Part shown: piece by piece, positions 1 to 7,769 of the stretch
How positions within the stretch are numbered: position 1 is the first letter of the stretch
How the letters are laid out: every line of letters begins with the position of its first letter
DNA from: Paraglomus occultum
Lineage: Eukaryota > Glomeromycota > Glomeromycetes > Paraglomerales > Paraglomeraceae
Length of the DNA stretch: 11,106 nucleotides
Assembly (NCBI GenBank): GCA_910592205.1
Contig: CAJVPJ010001252.1
Span: forward strand, 1-11,106
Direction of reading: 5' to 3'
The notes under the pieces: model-generated
What the model saw: only the letters and a program-made list of their open reading frames with translations
Database searches by the model: none
What the model was told of the DNA's origin: nothing
Position numbers and translations under genes: made by a program

Positions 1-398
1 TACCATTCAACTGCCTTTTGTTCATCTTTTTCTACTCCAGCTCCATGCTGATAACACCAACCAAGATTATATTGTGCCTTAGCATGTCCTTGTTCAGCAG
101 CTTTTTGATACCATTCAATTGCCTTTTGTTCATCTTTTTCTACTCCAATTCCATTATCATAGCATAGAGCAAGACTAAATTGTGCCTTCACGTAGTTTTT
201 CTCAGCTGCTTTTTGATATAGTTCTACTGCCTTTTGTCCATCTTTACCTACTCTAATTCCATCTCGATAACGACAACCAAGCCTATATTGTACGGTAGCA
301 CTTCCCTGTTTAACTGTTTTTTTAAACAATTCGGTTGCCTCTTGGTCATCTCTATCTACTTCAATTCCACAATGACTGAGACTAGCTTTTAGAGTCAT
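1..398 (-). CDS. Sel1-repeat protein, 5' part (runs off left edge)
   Basis: An open frame of 132 codons starts at an ATG at 398 and is still open at the window edge, so the C-terminus is missing. It encodes about three and a half Sel1-like repeats of 36 residues (SLR, a TPR relative). Signature blocks are visible: AQYNLGWCYQHGAGVEKDE, 'KAVELYQKAAE' and 'KAIEWYQKAAEQGHAKA'. Sel1 arrays form alpha-solenoids that act as protein-protein adaptors; in glomeromycete fungi they often follow a kinase domain. The first ATG falls in the middle of a repeat ('LKASLSHCGIEVD'), and the frame stays open for 11 codons upstream before a stop. This may therefore be an internal exon or a 5'-truncated copy rather than the true start; no kinase domain is visible upstream on this strand. 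Family assignment is firm, start is uncertain, partner is unknown. Confidence 0.85.
   Translation of the reverse strand, partial: MTLKASLSHCGIEVDRDDQEATELFKKTVKQGSATVQYRLGCRYRDGIRVGKDGQKAVELYQKAAEKNYVKAQFSLALCYDNGIGVEKDEQKAIEWYQKAAEQGHAKAQYNLGWCYQHGAGVEKDEQKAVEW
13..147. repeat. 108-bp internal tandem repeat of the Sel1 gene
   Basis: The block beginning gccttttgttcatctttttc occurs at 13 and again at 121, a spacing of exactly 108 bp, which is one 36-residue Sel1 repeat. At least 27 bases are identical in the two copies, more than protein conservation requires. This suggests recent repeat duplication or conversion. Confidence 0.8.
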
Positions 399-1377
399 GT
401 TTACTTGTATTCTCTTTATTATTATGTAGAATTAAATAGTAATAGTACGTCATACATATCTTAATTCGATTGTTGTTGATGCGCTTCATTGTGATACTAC
501 CTCTTTTGGTAATCAATTAAAAATCACCGGAATGCTACTCCGCATTCCACATTGACAAGAGTTTTGTTCCAAATGATCAGACCGTTGGCTTTATATTATG
601 GAAGAAATAATAATGCAATGAGTGTATATGCAAACTTCTGATAGTAAACTAGGCATTATAGTCAAGAAGTTCTCTGATACGAAGACAGTATCATTAAACT
701 TTCTCTTTCGACAAAATGAAGTTGTATCACCTGATAAATTTGACCAATCATAATACGTACAAACATGTGTCAAAGACGACGCATCAAGTTATTGCTTCGG
801 AGCGTTTCAGATATGTTTATTCACAAACCCGAATTTAGAGGGCTACATTGAGTGATTAAAGTATTGAAGCACAAAGTGAGCGATAATCACATATTGACGG
901 TTCTTTCAAACGTTAGCGGTGGGAGCGTGTAATACTAATGCGAAACATAGGTCTTGATCGTATTGTTTTGATGTTCGGCGATTTCTTTCTCGATTTGAAA
1001 ATACATAAATAGGAGCTAGTCCAAAAAAGCGTAAGTGTGTGAAGGGCCGTGTGAACAGCGCTGTGTGCAAAAAAGTTAATTGCGACACTTTGTGTAGGAA
1101 AATAGTATTTATTATTATGATCAGTAAGGATATGTTGGTGGAGAGATGTTAACAAGGATAGACTTATAGACATTATCACATATTCTTCAGACGCCAGTTA
1201 CCTATGATAGAAAAAACTTAGATCTCCCATCTGACATAATCCAAACTGATAGTCCATCTCGTTCGTCATGGGGGAGATTCTGAAAATTGAAGCAGTATAC
1301 AAATGATGGTGGGTGTGAAGCGATAAATTACTTCCAAATATGAAAAGAAAGACGTTCTTTTATGCTTAATACTTTAG
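399..1377. other. Intergenic stretch, no recognisable gene
   Basis: Open frames here are short, overlapping, low in recognisable motifs and consistent with chance. The only structure seen is a perfect 7-bp hairpin at 529-548, GGAATGC-TACTCC-GCATTCC, about 130 bp upstream of the Sel1 ATG. Confidence 0.5.
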
Positions 1378-1608
1378 CTGTCTTCATCTTTTACTAAATA
1401 TTGTTCTCTTAAGAGAGACGCTTTCCGTGAAATCAGGCTTCGTATTGCTGAGGTCATCTTTCTCTCGGACGCTAGACCGTGGAACAACACATTTAACCAA
1501 ACATTTGTAAACCAGGAATGTCAGTCAAACATAGAGACTTTACGATACATATTAATATGGGTTTCTAGTACTATCTCACTCGTCTTACGTGTCAACGAGG
1601 AATTTTAA
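1378..1608 (+). other. Unrecognised open frame without ATG (possible exon or gene remnant)
   Basis: After a TAG at 1375-1377 this frame stays open for 76 codons to a TAA at 1606-1608. It has no ATG, so a start-to-stop ORF search misses it. Composition is protein-like, with a charged stretch (SLKRDAFREIRLRIAEV), one Trp-Asn-Asn segment and a late hydrophobic stretch (YILIWVSSTISLVL). Beyond the TAA the same frame is open for another 23 codons to a TGA at 1678-1680, with a basic start (KNRKRLGELNRAVK). It could be an exon, the tail of a decayed gene, or chance. I do not recognise a family. Confidence 0.25.
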
Positions 1609-1639
1609 AAGAACAGGAAAAGGTTAGGGGAATTGAATC

Positions 1640-1843
1640 GTGCTGTTAAAAGTTCTGGTGGCGAAAACAGCGAAGATTGAACAGTCTATTTTCAGTTTGA
1701 GCGATGATATATCAAATGAAATACATTTTGGCTTTATTCTTGACTTTTATGCCGAAGCTGATGGACAGTTGGATCAATTACCAGCGACGGTCGGACATAC
1801 AACAGTACGAGGTACACGTATACATGTTGGCTATTTGAAATAA
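1640..1843 (+). other. Weak unrecognised open frame, GTG-initiated
   Basis: This is a 67-codon frame whose only possible N-terminal start is GTG, which is not usual in a fungus. It contains an acidic segment (SLSDDISNEIHF) but no motif I can name. A second frame, at 1716-1838, overlaps it and looks at least as protein-like, so at most one of them is real. There is no supporting neighbour and it may be chance. Confidence 0.15.
1716..1838 (+). CDS. Candidate 40-residue peptide with signal-like N-terminus
   Basis: An ATG at 1716 opens a 40-codon frame ending in TGA at 1836-1838. It begins MKYILALFLTFMPKL: a Lys at position 2 followed by an uninterrupted hydrophobic core of about nine residues, the layout of a secretory signal peptide or short signal anchor. 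The rest is polar and aromatic (WINYQRRSDIQQYEVHVY) without cysteines. Small secreted peptides are common in symbiotic fungi. At this length a hydrophobic run can also arise by chance in AT-rich DNA, and the base at -3 from the ATG is C, a weak initiation context. Low-confidence hypothesis only. Confidence 0.2.
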   Translation: MKYILALFLTFMPKLMDSWINYQRRSDIQQYEVHVYMLAI

Positions 1844-3950
1844 TTGTTACTTGTGACGAAGTGAGTATGGAAGAAACTTGCAACTAAAAAGTGTGATTTC
1901 AGACATCGAGACCCAAATGAAATAATTTACGGGAATGGATTCCACGATTGCATGGAATCTTTTTGAAGAAATTCGGTTCGGAACATTTCCGAGCGAGGCA
2001 TTATGGAAAACGTTGGAACAAAACATATCGAACATGGGACCAGCACCAAGTAGTCAGCAAACACAATAAATACTATTACAGAGGTATTTAGGTTTTTCTT
2101 TATTATTATTATTTACCTATTTGCTATCTGCACGACGACGACGAATAATAATTATATTCTGTTAAAGAGTCAGTTAATAGCACATGAAAATTGGAAGACA
2201 TGTCAGGTAAGGTATCCCTTGAGTGGATAAGACAAAACTAAGCGTCAGTCATATTATCATTCTATTTAAGTCAGCGCGAGAGCGTAATTGATATCAGTTA
2301 ACTCAAGCATTCAATTCTTATGTCGGTTACTCACAAATGTATTATAGCGTTGCGTGTGTCATGAGGAAAAAAACTACAATTTATATTTACTTACGCTTAT
2401 ATAGATTATTCATTTTGCTAAATTAAAAACAAACATGTAATTGTAACAGACCCCAGTTGTTTATACGCAAGTAGGATTAGTATCATAATGTCAGAAAATA
2501 TTTTTATGATTGTTTTTACTAAATCCAATCTGACATATTAATATGTAGTTCGGAATAGTAATAGACAATAAACTCACATCTGACATACTCAAGTCTCTGT
2601 TAAACGAAGTATAATTAGTGTTCTCCAGTAGATAGATCAAAATTATCGTCATCAGATGTTGTTAGCTGCTTACGACTTGAGATAATTTACCTGATGAAAA
2701 CCAGATAACTGCAAACTGCTTGCTTTGTTCACTTTGAGTGTCATATACTCAACCTCAAAAAAATTAATTCGTTTGCCGAACTCTTATTGTGTTATTATTG
2801 TCTCAAAAAATTCTCCAGAACGTTAATATTAAAATACGTCACGTTTACTTAATAGTGTTAAATAAAACATGTCAGAGCTATTAAGAAATTCAGAAATAAA
2901 TTATAAGCAGAAACTTTATCAGCTGACTATATCATAATAGACCGCAATCTAGAAATGTTATCAGCCAATACACTCTGTACGTATTGTATTATAACGTTGA
3001 TCAGCAATTTATATTCATAAATTTTTAAATTTGTTGAATAAATAATGAATAATATTTTAACACATAAATTGCCGGTTTAAATTTTAGCAAAATAATTTAC
3101 TTAATGTTAATTAAAAACTATTATATTGAGGTTTTAACAGTTTAAAAATTACCACTAATAAGATTCGAAAGTTCAGCGAGCGTAAATGTCAAAAAATCGA
3201 TCTATGTTAAACAGCTGCGAGATAAACGACTTTAAATTTATTTGTTTGTTGTAATGTCAATATGTTCCCAAGATTGAAGAGAGCTGATGACAAAATAATA
3301 TCACCATAAGAACATGTAAATTATTAAAAAGCGGTAAATATCATCAAAGCGGAGCCAATGTAGCTGCAGGTATCAGATCACTGGGTGTACATTTTTACAG
3401 TGTTACATATGAAGAGATATTATAATTATAATTATAACTGGATAATATATGCTAAGATAAGTTTCTAACGTAAACTGTGTACATTGACGTCGAAGACATA
3501 TTAATAAGTAAACTTTAATTAGGTTGACTAAACGTAATCTGTGGGTGACTATTTTATGGAGAAGCAAAGTGGTCTCAAAAATTCCATAATTTGCAAGCTC
3601 GTATATTTGTATTAGAGACAATAAATAATTTTATGTTTATTAATTCAGCTTTTCGCAATAATTTATTCATTGATTTATTAGACGTTTATGATGGGTTTTA
3701 TTTAGATATGAACAAAATAATCCAATTTATTGTACCTCAAATTCATTACACAAAATTTAACTAAAAAAAGCATGGCTTCCCGGCAAGCATTTTTGCGGTC
3801 CCAAAAGCATATTTACAAAAAATAAAAGTAAGCTCAACTTTTACAATACCAACCACAAAAATTGAAACTCGTGTATCGAATGAATGCCGATTTGGATATT
3901 CTCTCGTTCATTCACGAATAAATAACAACCTCATAACAAGTGTATGACCA
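1844..3950. other. AT-rich intergenic stretch, no recognisable gene
   Basis: Short, unrecognised open frames only (for example minus 1847-2035 and 3403-3621). Simple AT palindromes occur at 2533-2546 (acatattaatatgt) and 3420-3437 (18 bp). A small GC-richer patch lies at 3770-3810. Nothing supports a gene. Confidence 0.5.
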
Positions 3951-4105
3951 TTATTTGGTTGGTGTTTCCAACGATGCATCAAAATCCTTCAGCGCATTGT
4001 CGTATTGCTTAAGATCGTAATAAAGATTTCCCCTTTTTAGACAACACCCATGCGTTCGCGTTTCGCATGTGTATTGTCATTATCGGGCTCTAACTCTAGA
4101 AAGCG
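3951..4105 (-). pseudogene. Decayed 3' end of the TPR array
   Basis: After the stop at 4106 the minus strand still encodes TPR segments, spread over three frames. Repeat 11 continues as 'YHHIRQYND' in a second frame (upstream of the stop, about 4110-4136). It then returns to the first frame as 'LELEPDNDNTHAKRE'. Next come 'ANAWVLSKKG' in a third frame and 'GNLYYDLKQYDNALKDF' back in the second, ending at a TAA at 3951-3953. These pieces match the 34-residue consensus of the intact repeats. One break coincides with an a/g run (aaaaagggg), the others with small deletions. The ancestral protein probably had about twelve repeats; alternatively the breaks are sequencing errors. Confidence 0.75.
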
Positions 4106-5248
4106 TCACGTCATTATACTGCCTAATATGGTGATAACAGATCCCCTACGTCTCAAAGCCCAAACATCAGCTGGCTGAATGGACAGACATTTATCAAGAT
4201 CGCTCAGCGCATCTCTGTAGTTCTTCATTCTATAATAGATGCAGGCTCTGTACTTTAATGTGTATACATCGTTTGGACGCAGATTCAACGATTTAGTGTA
4301 ATCGTCGAGGGCATTAGAATCTTTACAAAGCTTACGATAGACGTCCCCTCTTTGCCTCAGTGTCGATGCATCATTGGGTTCCAGCTCTAATAATTTGTTA
4401 AAATCGACCAATGCATTATCGTATTGACTGAGCCGGTAATGTATGTTCCCTCTTTTCTTTAACGAAAACGTATCGTGCGGTTCAAGCGCCAAAGATTTGT
4501 TGAAATCATACAACGCATTTTCGTATTTTCCAAGAGCGTAATAAATATTTCCTCTGTTCTTCCATAAACTTGCATATTTTGGTTCAAATCCCAATGCTTT
4601 ATTGAAATCATCCAATGCATTCGCATAGTTCCGGCGCATGTAATGAAGTTTTCCTCTTTGGCCCCATGCAAATACATCGTTAGGTTCAATCTTTAACGAT
4701 TTATTGAAATCGTCAATAGCACGATCATAATGTTCAAGAGCATAGTAAATCGCTCCCCTTCTGCTTAACGTCCATGCATCATTAGGTTCTATGGACAACG
4801 ATTTACTGAAACTTCTCATCGCAACATAATACTTGTTCTGCAATGAATAAATAGCCCCGCGTGTTCTTAATACCAATGTGTTCTTGGGTTTGGCCCTCAG
4901 CGACTTGTTAAGATCAATTAATGCATCCTCATGTCGTCCAAGCCAGTAAAGAAGATGACCCCTTTTGCTCAAAGCCCATGCTTGGTTTGGTTCAATGTTC
5001 AACGCACTATTGAAATCCATCAACGCCTCGTCATATCTATCAAGATTGTAATTGACGTCTCCCCTTCGACTCAACGTCCAAGAATGATTTTGTTCAATCT
5101 CCAACGATTTATTGAAGTTTATTAGCGCATTATCAAAATCATAAAGTAAGCGATAGACTTCGCCTCGTTCTCTCAGCGTCCAAGCTTCATTCAGCTCAAC
5201 CTCTAATTTGGATAAGTTGATAAACAACACTATTACTCTAGAACACAT
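4106..5248 (-). CDS. TPR-repeat protein, ten tandem 34-residue repeats
   Basis: This is the longest frame in the window. The protein is an uninterrupted row of ten 34-residue tetratricopeptide repeats, preceded by a degenerate partial repeat and followed by the first 8 residues of an eleventh. The consensus is W-x-L-x-x-R-G-x-I-Y-Y-x-L-x-x-Y-x-x-A-L-x-D-F-N-K-S-L-x-I-E-P-N-D-A, with the TPR positions W/L, G, Y, A, F, A and P well kept. TPR solenoids bind partner peptides; no enzyme domain, membrane segment or signal is visible, so it is probably a cytosolic adaptor. I chose the ATG at 5248; the frame is open up to 5257 only through TTG. The start lies inside the end of the upstream HTH frame, so the true N-terminus may come from splicing. 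The C-terminal nine residues (ITILGSIMT) do not fit the TPR pattern and result from a frameshift. Family firm, ends uncertain; possibly a pseudogene. Confidence 0.85.
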   Translation of the reverse strand: MCSRVIVLFINLSKLEVELNEAWTLRERGEVYRLLYDFDNALINFNKSLEIEQNHSWTLSRRGDVNYNLDRYDEALMDFNSALNIEPNQAWALSKRGHLLYWLGRHEDALIDLNKSLRAKPKNTLVLRTRGAIYSLQNKYYVAMRSFSKSLSIEPNDAWTLSRRGAIYYALEHYDRAIDDFNKSLKIEPNDVFAWGQRGKLHYMRRNYANALDDFNKALGFEPKYASLWKNRGNIYYALGKYENALYDFNKSLALEPHDTFSLKKRGNIHYRLSQYDNALVDFNKLLELEPNDASTLRQRGDVYRKLCKDSNALDDYTKSLNLRPNDVYTLKYRACIYYRMKNYRDALSDLDKCLSIQPADVWALRRRGSVITILGSIMT

Positions 5249-5275
5249 AACTTTCAAAAACGTTTAGATGCATAC
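5236..5275 (-). other. Candidate 40-nt intron joining HTH and TPR frames
   Basis: The minus strand reads gaag|gtatgc at 5276/5275 and tctagag|taat at 5236/5235. Removing 5275-5236 joins codon 65 of the HTH frame in phase to the TPR frame and removes the HTH stop codon. A branch-like CTAAAC lies near the donor. Forty nucleotides is very short for a fungal intron, so this remains speculative. Confidence 0.25.
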
Positions 5276-5471
5276 CTTCAATAAAAAGCCGGCTCTCTTT
5301 CTCATCTATTATCTTACCGACGGTCGTCTGGTCAATATCCAGATTATACTTGATGTTGAAATGGGCTGCAGTTTCGACTTGAGTAAATAGTACGTTATCT
5401 TTATAAAACGCACAAATTTCACGTTTAAGTGATATGCCGCTAGGTGCTCGCTTTCCTGGGTTCTTGGGCAT
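5238..5471 (-). CDS. CENP-B/ABP1-type helix-turn-helix domain, transposase-derived, truncated
   Basis: A 77-residue frame starts at an ATG (5471) with A at -3. Residues about 9-62 fit the N-terminal helix-turn-helix of CENP-B and of Tigger/pogo transposases, in the form of fission-yeast ABP1. There is a basic N-terminus (MPKNPGKRAPSG), then 'ISLKREICAFYKDN', 'QVETAAHFNIKY', and a recognition-helix-like 'IDQTTVGKIIDEKE'. Full-length relatives run to several hundred residues, with a second HTH and a DDE core. None of that is present: the frame ends 11 residues after 'FIEG', inside the start of the TPR frame. It could be a truncated transposon copy, a solo DNA-binding protein, or exon 1 of an HTH-TPR fusion. 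The domain call rests on remembered family patterns, not on a search. Confidence 0.6.
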   Translation of the reverse strand: MPKNPGKRAPSGISLKREICAFYKDNVLFTQVETAAHFNIKYNLDIDQTTVGKIIDEKESRLFIEGMHLNVFESYVF

Positions 5472-6156
5472 CTTTTATCATGAAGTGAAGTACGGAGAGT
5501 GTGAATTTGCTGGATAGTATCACAAAGGATTTTGGAATTGATGTGGTACACAGAGTTGTCTAATTGAACTCCGACTAGAAAGGAAATTTCTCTTGCAATT
5601 GTCACCGGTGAGCCTTCTCATTTATCGCAACAATCAGTAAATATTATGGCCTGGCCTGGCCTGAATATTTTAACTTTTCTCTAATAAACGAGCAGACTTC
5701 ATACTGATTATAATCTAATACCTGACAGTCGTTTCGATACAGCCCGAGCGACATTCTTCGATTATTCTGGTGATAGGCACGATGACTATTCGTAATGCGT
5801 TTCAAATAGTGAGACGTTTACATCCGAAAATCTACGGACTTTCGATTTGATCTCAACGAGAGCGAATACGAATGGGCGCATTACCGAAAATCGACATAAT
5901 AGGTGTCTACAGATTGATGGGTGTTGTGAACAGTAAATTTCGTTAATATCAAGAGTCACTACCGTAGTGTCGTGCTAATATCAATCAAATAATTGAACCC
6001 AAGGTCAATTATTATTCATTCTTTATGACGTGACACTTGGTGTATTAGTATTTAAACACATGTTTAAAATTTCCTTACTTGAATATAATGTAACGATGGA
6101 GGATATTAATATGGGGAGTGGCTGATACAATGAGAATACCGGAATGTACAGATGGC
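5472..6156. other. Intergenic stretch, no recognisable gene
   Basis: I see no recognisable protein. Three perfect GGCCT units occur at 5648-5662. A 40-codon frame without recognisable motif ends near 5840 on the plus strand. No further transposase segment was found upstream of the HTH frame. Confidence 0.45.
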
Positions 6157-6522
6157 TTACAAAACCAATAATGTGTTAGTGCATTCTTGTTGTATAAAGA
6201 TAATTGTTATTAGCGGACTCATTTTTTCTTGTGTTGTTTGTACAATTCTTATTGCTCGATGCATATTAACTTGAATTGCAAGATACAGTCCAGTCAATAG
6301 AGTAATTATAAACTTAGTTAATTGTCTTGAAGAACTGCATACTAATACGAGAAAAAATATTGCGGGGGAAGCAAGTAAGCGATGAACAATGTTGTGCTTT
6401 ACGTCCTTACATTCTCCACTAGACGTATTGAAAATGTGTATATCAGCATGTCTTTGTTCAGCTGATTTTTGATACAGTTCAAACGCTTGTTGATATAATT
6501 CACAAGTTTCCCAGCATCTTCT
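6157..6522 (-). other. Open frame continuing from the Sel1 remnant
   Basis: Between a TAG (6523-6525) and a TAA (6157-6159) one minus-strand frame is open for 121 codons. Its first ~27 codons carry Sel1 residues (ELYQQAFELYQKSAEQRHAD). The remaining ~94 show no repeat but several hydrophobic stretches (AIFFLVLVCSSS, KFIITLLTGLYLAI, PLITIIFI). There is no ATG near its start, so it is not a stand-alone ORF. It could be the last exon of the decayed Sel1 gene or a chance run of stop-free AT-rich sequence. Confidence 0.3.
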
Positions 6523-6707
6523 CTACCCCTATTCCATGCTGAAAGCAATAGCCAAAATTATACTGCGCAGTAACATGCCCTTGCTTGTCTGTATAATTGA
6601 ACAGCCTTTTTGACATCTTTTTCAGTCACAATTCCATTTTTATAACAAAAGTCAAATTAAATTGCCTCTGTTTATTACTGAATCAATATAACATGCTTGT
6701 CCTGTTC
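6440..6707 (-). pseudogene. Sel1-repeat gene remnant, frameshifted
   Basis: Three minus-strand frames together spell Sel1 repeats: 'FCYKNGIVTEKDVKKAVQLY' in one, 'GHVTAQYNFGYCFQHGIGVE' in the next, and 'ELYQQAFELYQKSAEQRHAD' in the third. Each frame ends in a stop soon after. An upstream 'EQDKHV' near 6700 may be the edge of an earlier repeat. At least two small indels separate the blocks, so no functional protein can come from this copy unless it is spliced. It is related to, but clearly diverged from, the Sel1 gene at the left edge. It lies on the same strand as the kinase at the right edge, so it may be a relic of a kinase-Sel1 gene; nothing links the two directly. Confidence 0.75.
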
Positions 6708-7635
6708 TGGGTAATAAGAATAGTAGTGTTTGGGATATAATCTTTCATTACTCGATAATTAAGTATATCATGACGCAATTTTCTTGGTAATAAATTATCA
6801 CATAGAAGAGCTTTTTCAGAGGACATATTGAAAGAGCCCGATAAATGGATTTCAAATGACACGGTCTCGAAATTGTGTGTCTGGCAAAGTTAGATGTTAA
6901 TGAGAATCCCATTTTTTACGTATTAGTATGGAGTAATGGCAGATGAAAGCACCAGAGGAGAAAGAAAAACATTTCTAGTTAGACAATATATCTGCAATCA
7001 TTATGTGATTCTGGTAAGAATGTCTGGTGCTCAGTGATAAATAATAAAGTCAGTGTCTCGTTTGTATATTAAGTGAATCAATTTCACATATTCACAAGTA
7101 GACTATCCAATATTCCCCATCACATACAATTAATGGCATTCCTTCCGAACAGACATAATTTGCTGAGTTATTTGACAAACTAATCGAGTTATTTGTTGTT
7201 GCTCGTTTATTCATTCATTAGATAATTCTTTATGACTGTAAATGCATTACACAAAGTAGCTACACTAGAGTATTCAGAACAGAAAATCCATCAGTCTTAA
7301 GTGTTCCTATTTGCTTTCTAAGGAGATTTGTCAATTGCTGAATTATGCAAATCCTCATTCAAGATGACGAATTATACGATTTGAAATATTACATTGTAAA
7401 ATAAATGACCAATCATCAATTGCATTGTAGCCATTAAGTGAGTGCCAAAAAATAGAGACAAAGACCAGGGGTGACATTGTAAATTTGATGAGATTTAAAG
7501 TAATTAAATCAAAGTATGCCTCTTTTGTGCAAATACTATAGCTGGTGTTTCAATAAAATACTAATAAAGTTATAAAAACAATGTCAACCGTTTTTGCGAC
7601 TGGTTAAGTTGTCAACAAACTTTTGAGTAAAAGAC
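6708..7635. other. Intergenic stretch, nothing recognised
   Basis: AT-rich DNA with short chance open frames on both strands; no domain, RNA gene or repeat was recognised by eye. Confidence 0.4.
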
Positions 7636-7769
7636 CTATTTTTTCAAGAGTAACGCAACAATTGTGTACAATAAGCGCTTATGACAAAAAGTCATAATCT
7701 CTCTATTTTTTCAAGAGTAACGCAACAATTGTATACAATAAGCGCTTATGACAAAAAGTCATAATCTCT
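7636..7769. repeat. 67-bp tandem duplication with nested palindromes
   Basis: Two head-to-tail copies, 7636-7702 and 7703-7769, differ at a single base (attgtgtacaat versus attgtatacaat). A third copy begins as ctat and stops. Each unit holds ATAAGCGCTTAT, a perfect 12-bp palindrome (7671-7682; 7738-7749), overlapping a hairpin with a 7-bp stem and AAAAA loop, TTATGACAAAAAGTCATAA (7679-7697; 7746-7764). In copy 2 the single base difference makes ATTGTATACAAT (7728-7739) another perfect palindrome. Function unknown. Confidence 0.9.

Noticed and set aside
13-398. CRISPR-like regular repeats at the left edge and in the TPR gene
   Set aside because: The 108-bp and 102-bp periods are coding repeats (Sel1, TPR) with no spacer-repeat structure.
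906-1179. Two overlapping minus-strand frames of 60 and 88 codons
   Set aside because: They overlap in different frames, show no domain or repeat, and their length is expected by chance in AT-rich DNA.
1861-1902. GTGAGT...TTTCAG segment of 42 nt with a branch-like aactaa
   Set aside because: It looks like a perfect mini-intron, but the flanking frames do not give a recognisable protein and the length is very short.
3420-3437. 18-bp perfect AT palindrome ttataattataattataa
   Set aside because: It is simple TAATTA-type sequence, expected in AT-rich intergenic DNA.
4459-4689. 76-codon minus-strand frame inside the TPR gene
   Set aside because: It is the out-of-frame reading of the 102-bp TPR repeats and carries no independent motif.
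5309-5605. 98-codon minus-strand frame overlapping the HTH frame
   Set aside because: It overlaps the HTH coding sequence in another frame and shows no recognisable domain, whereas the HTH frame does.
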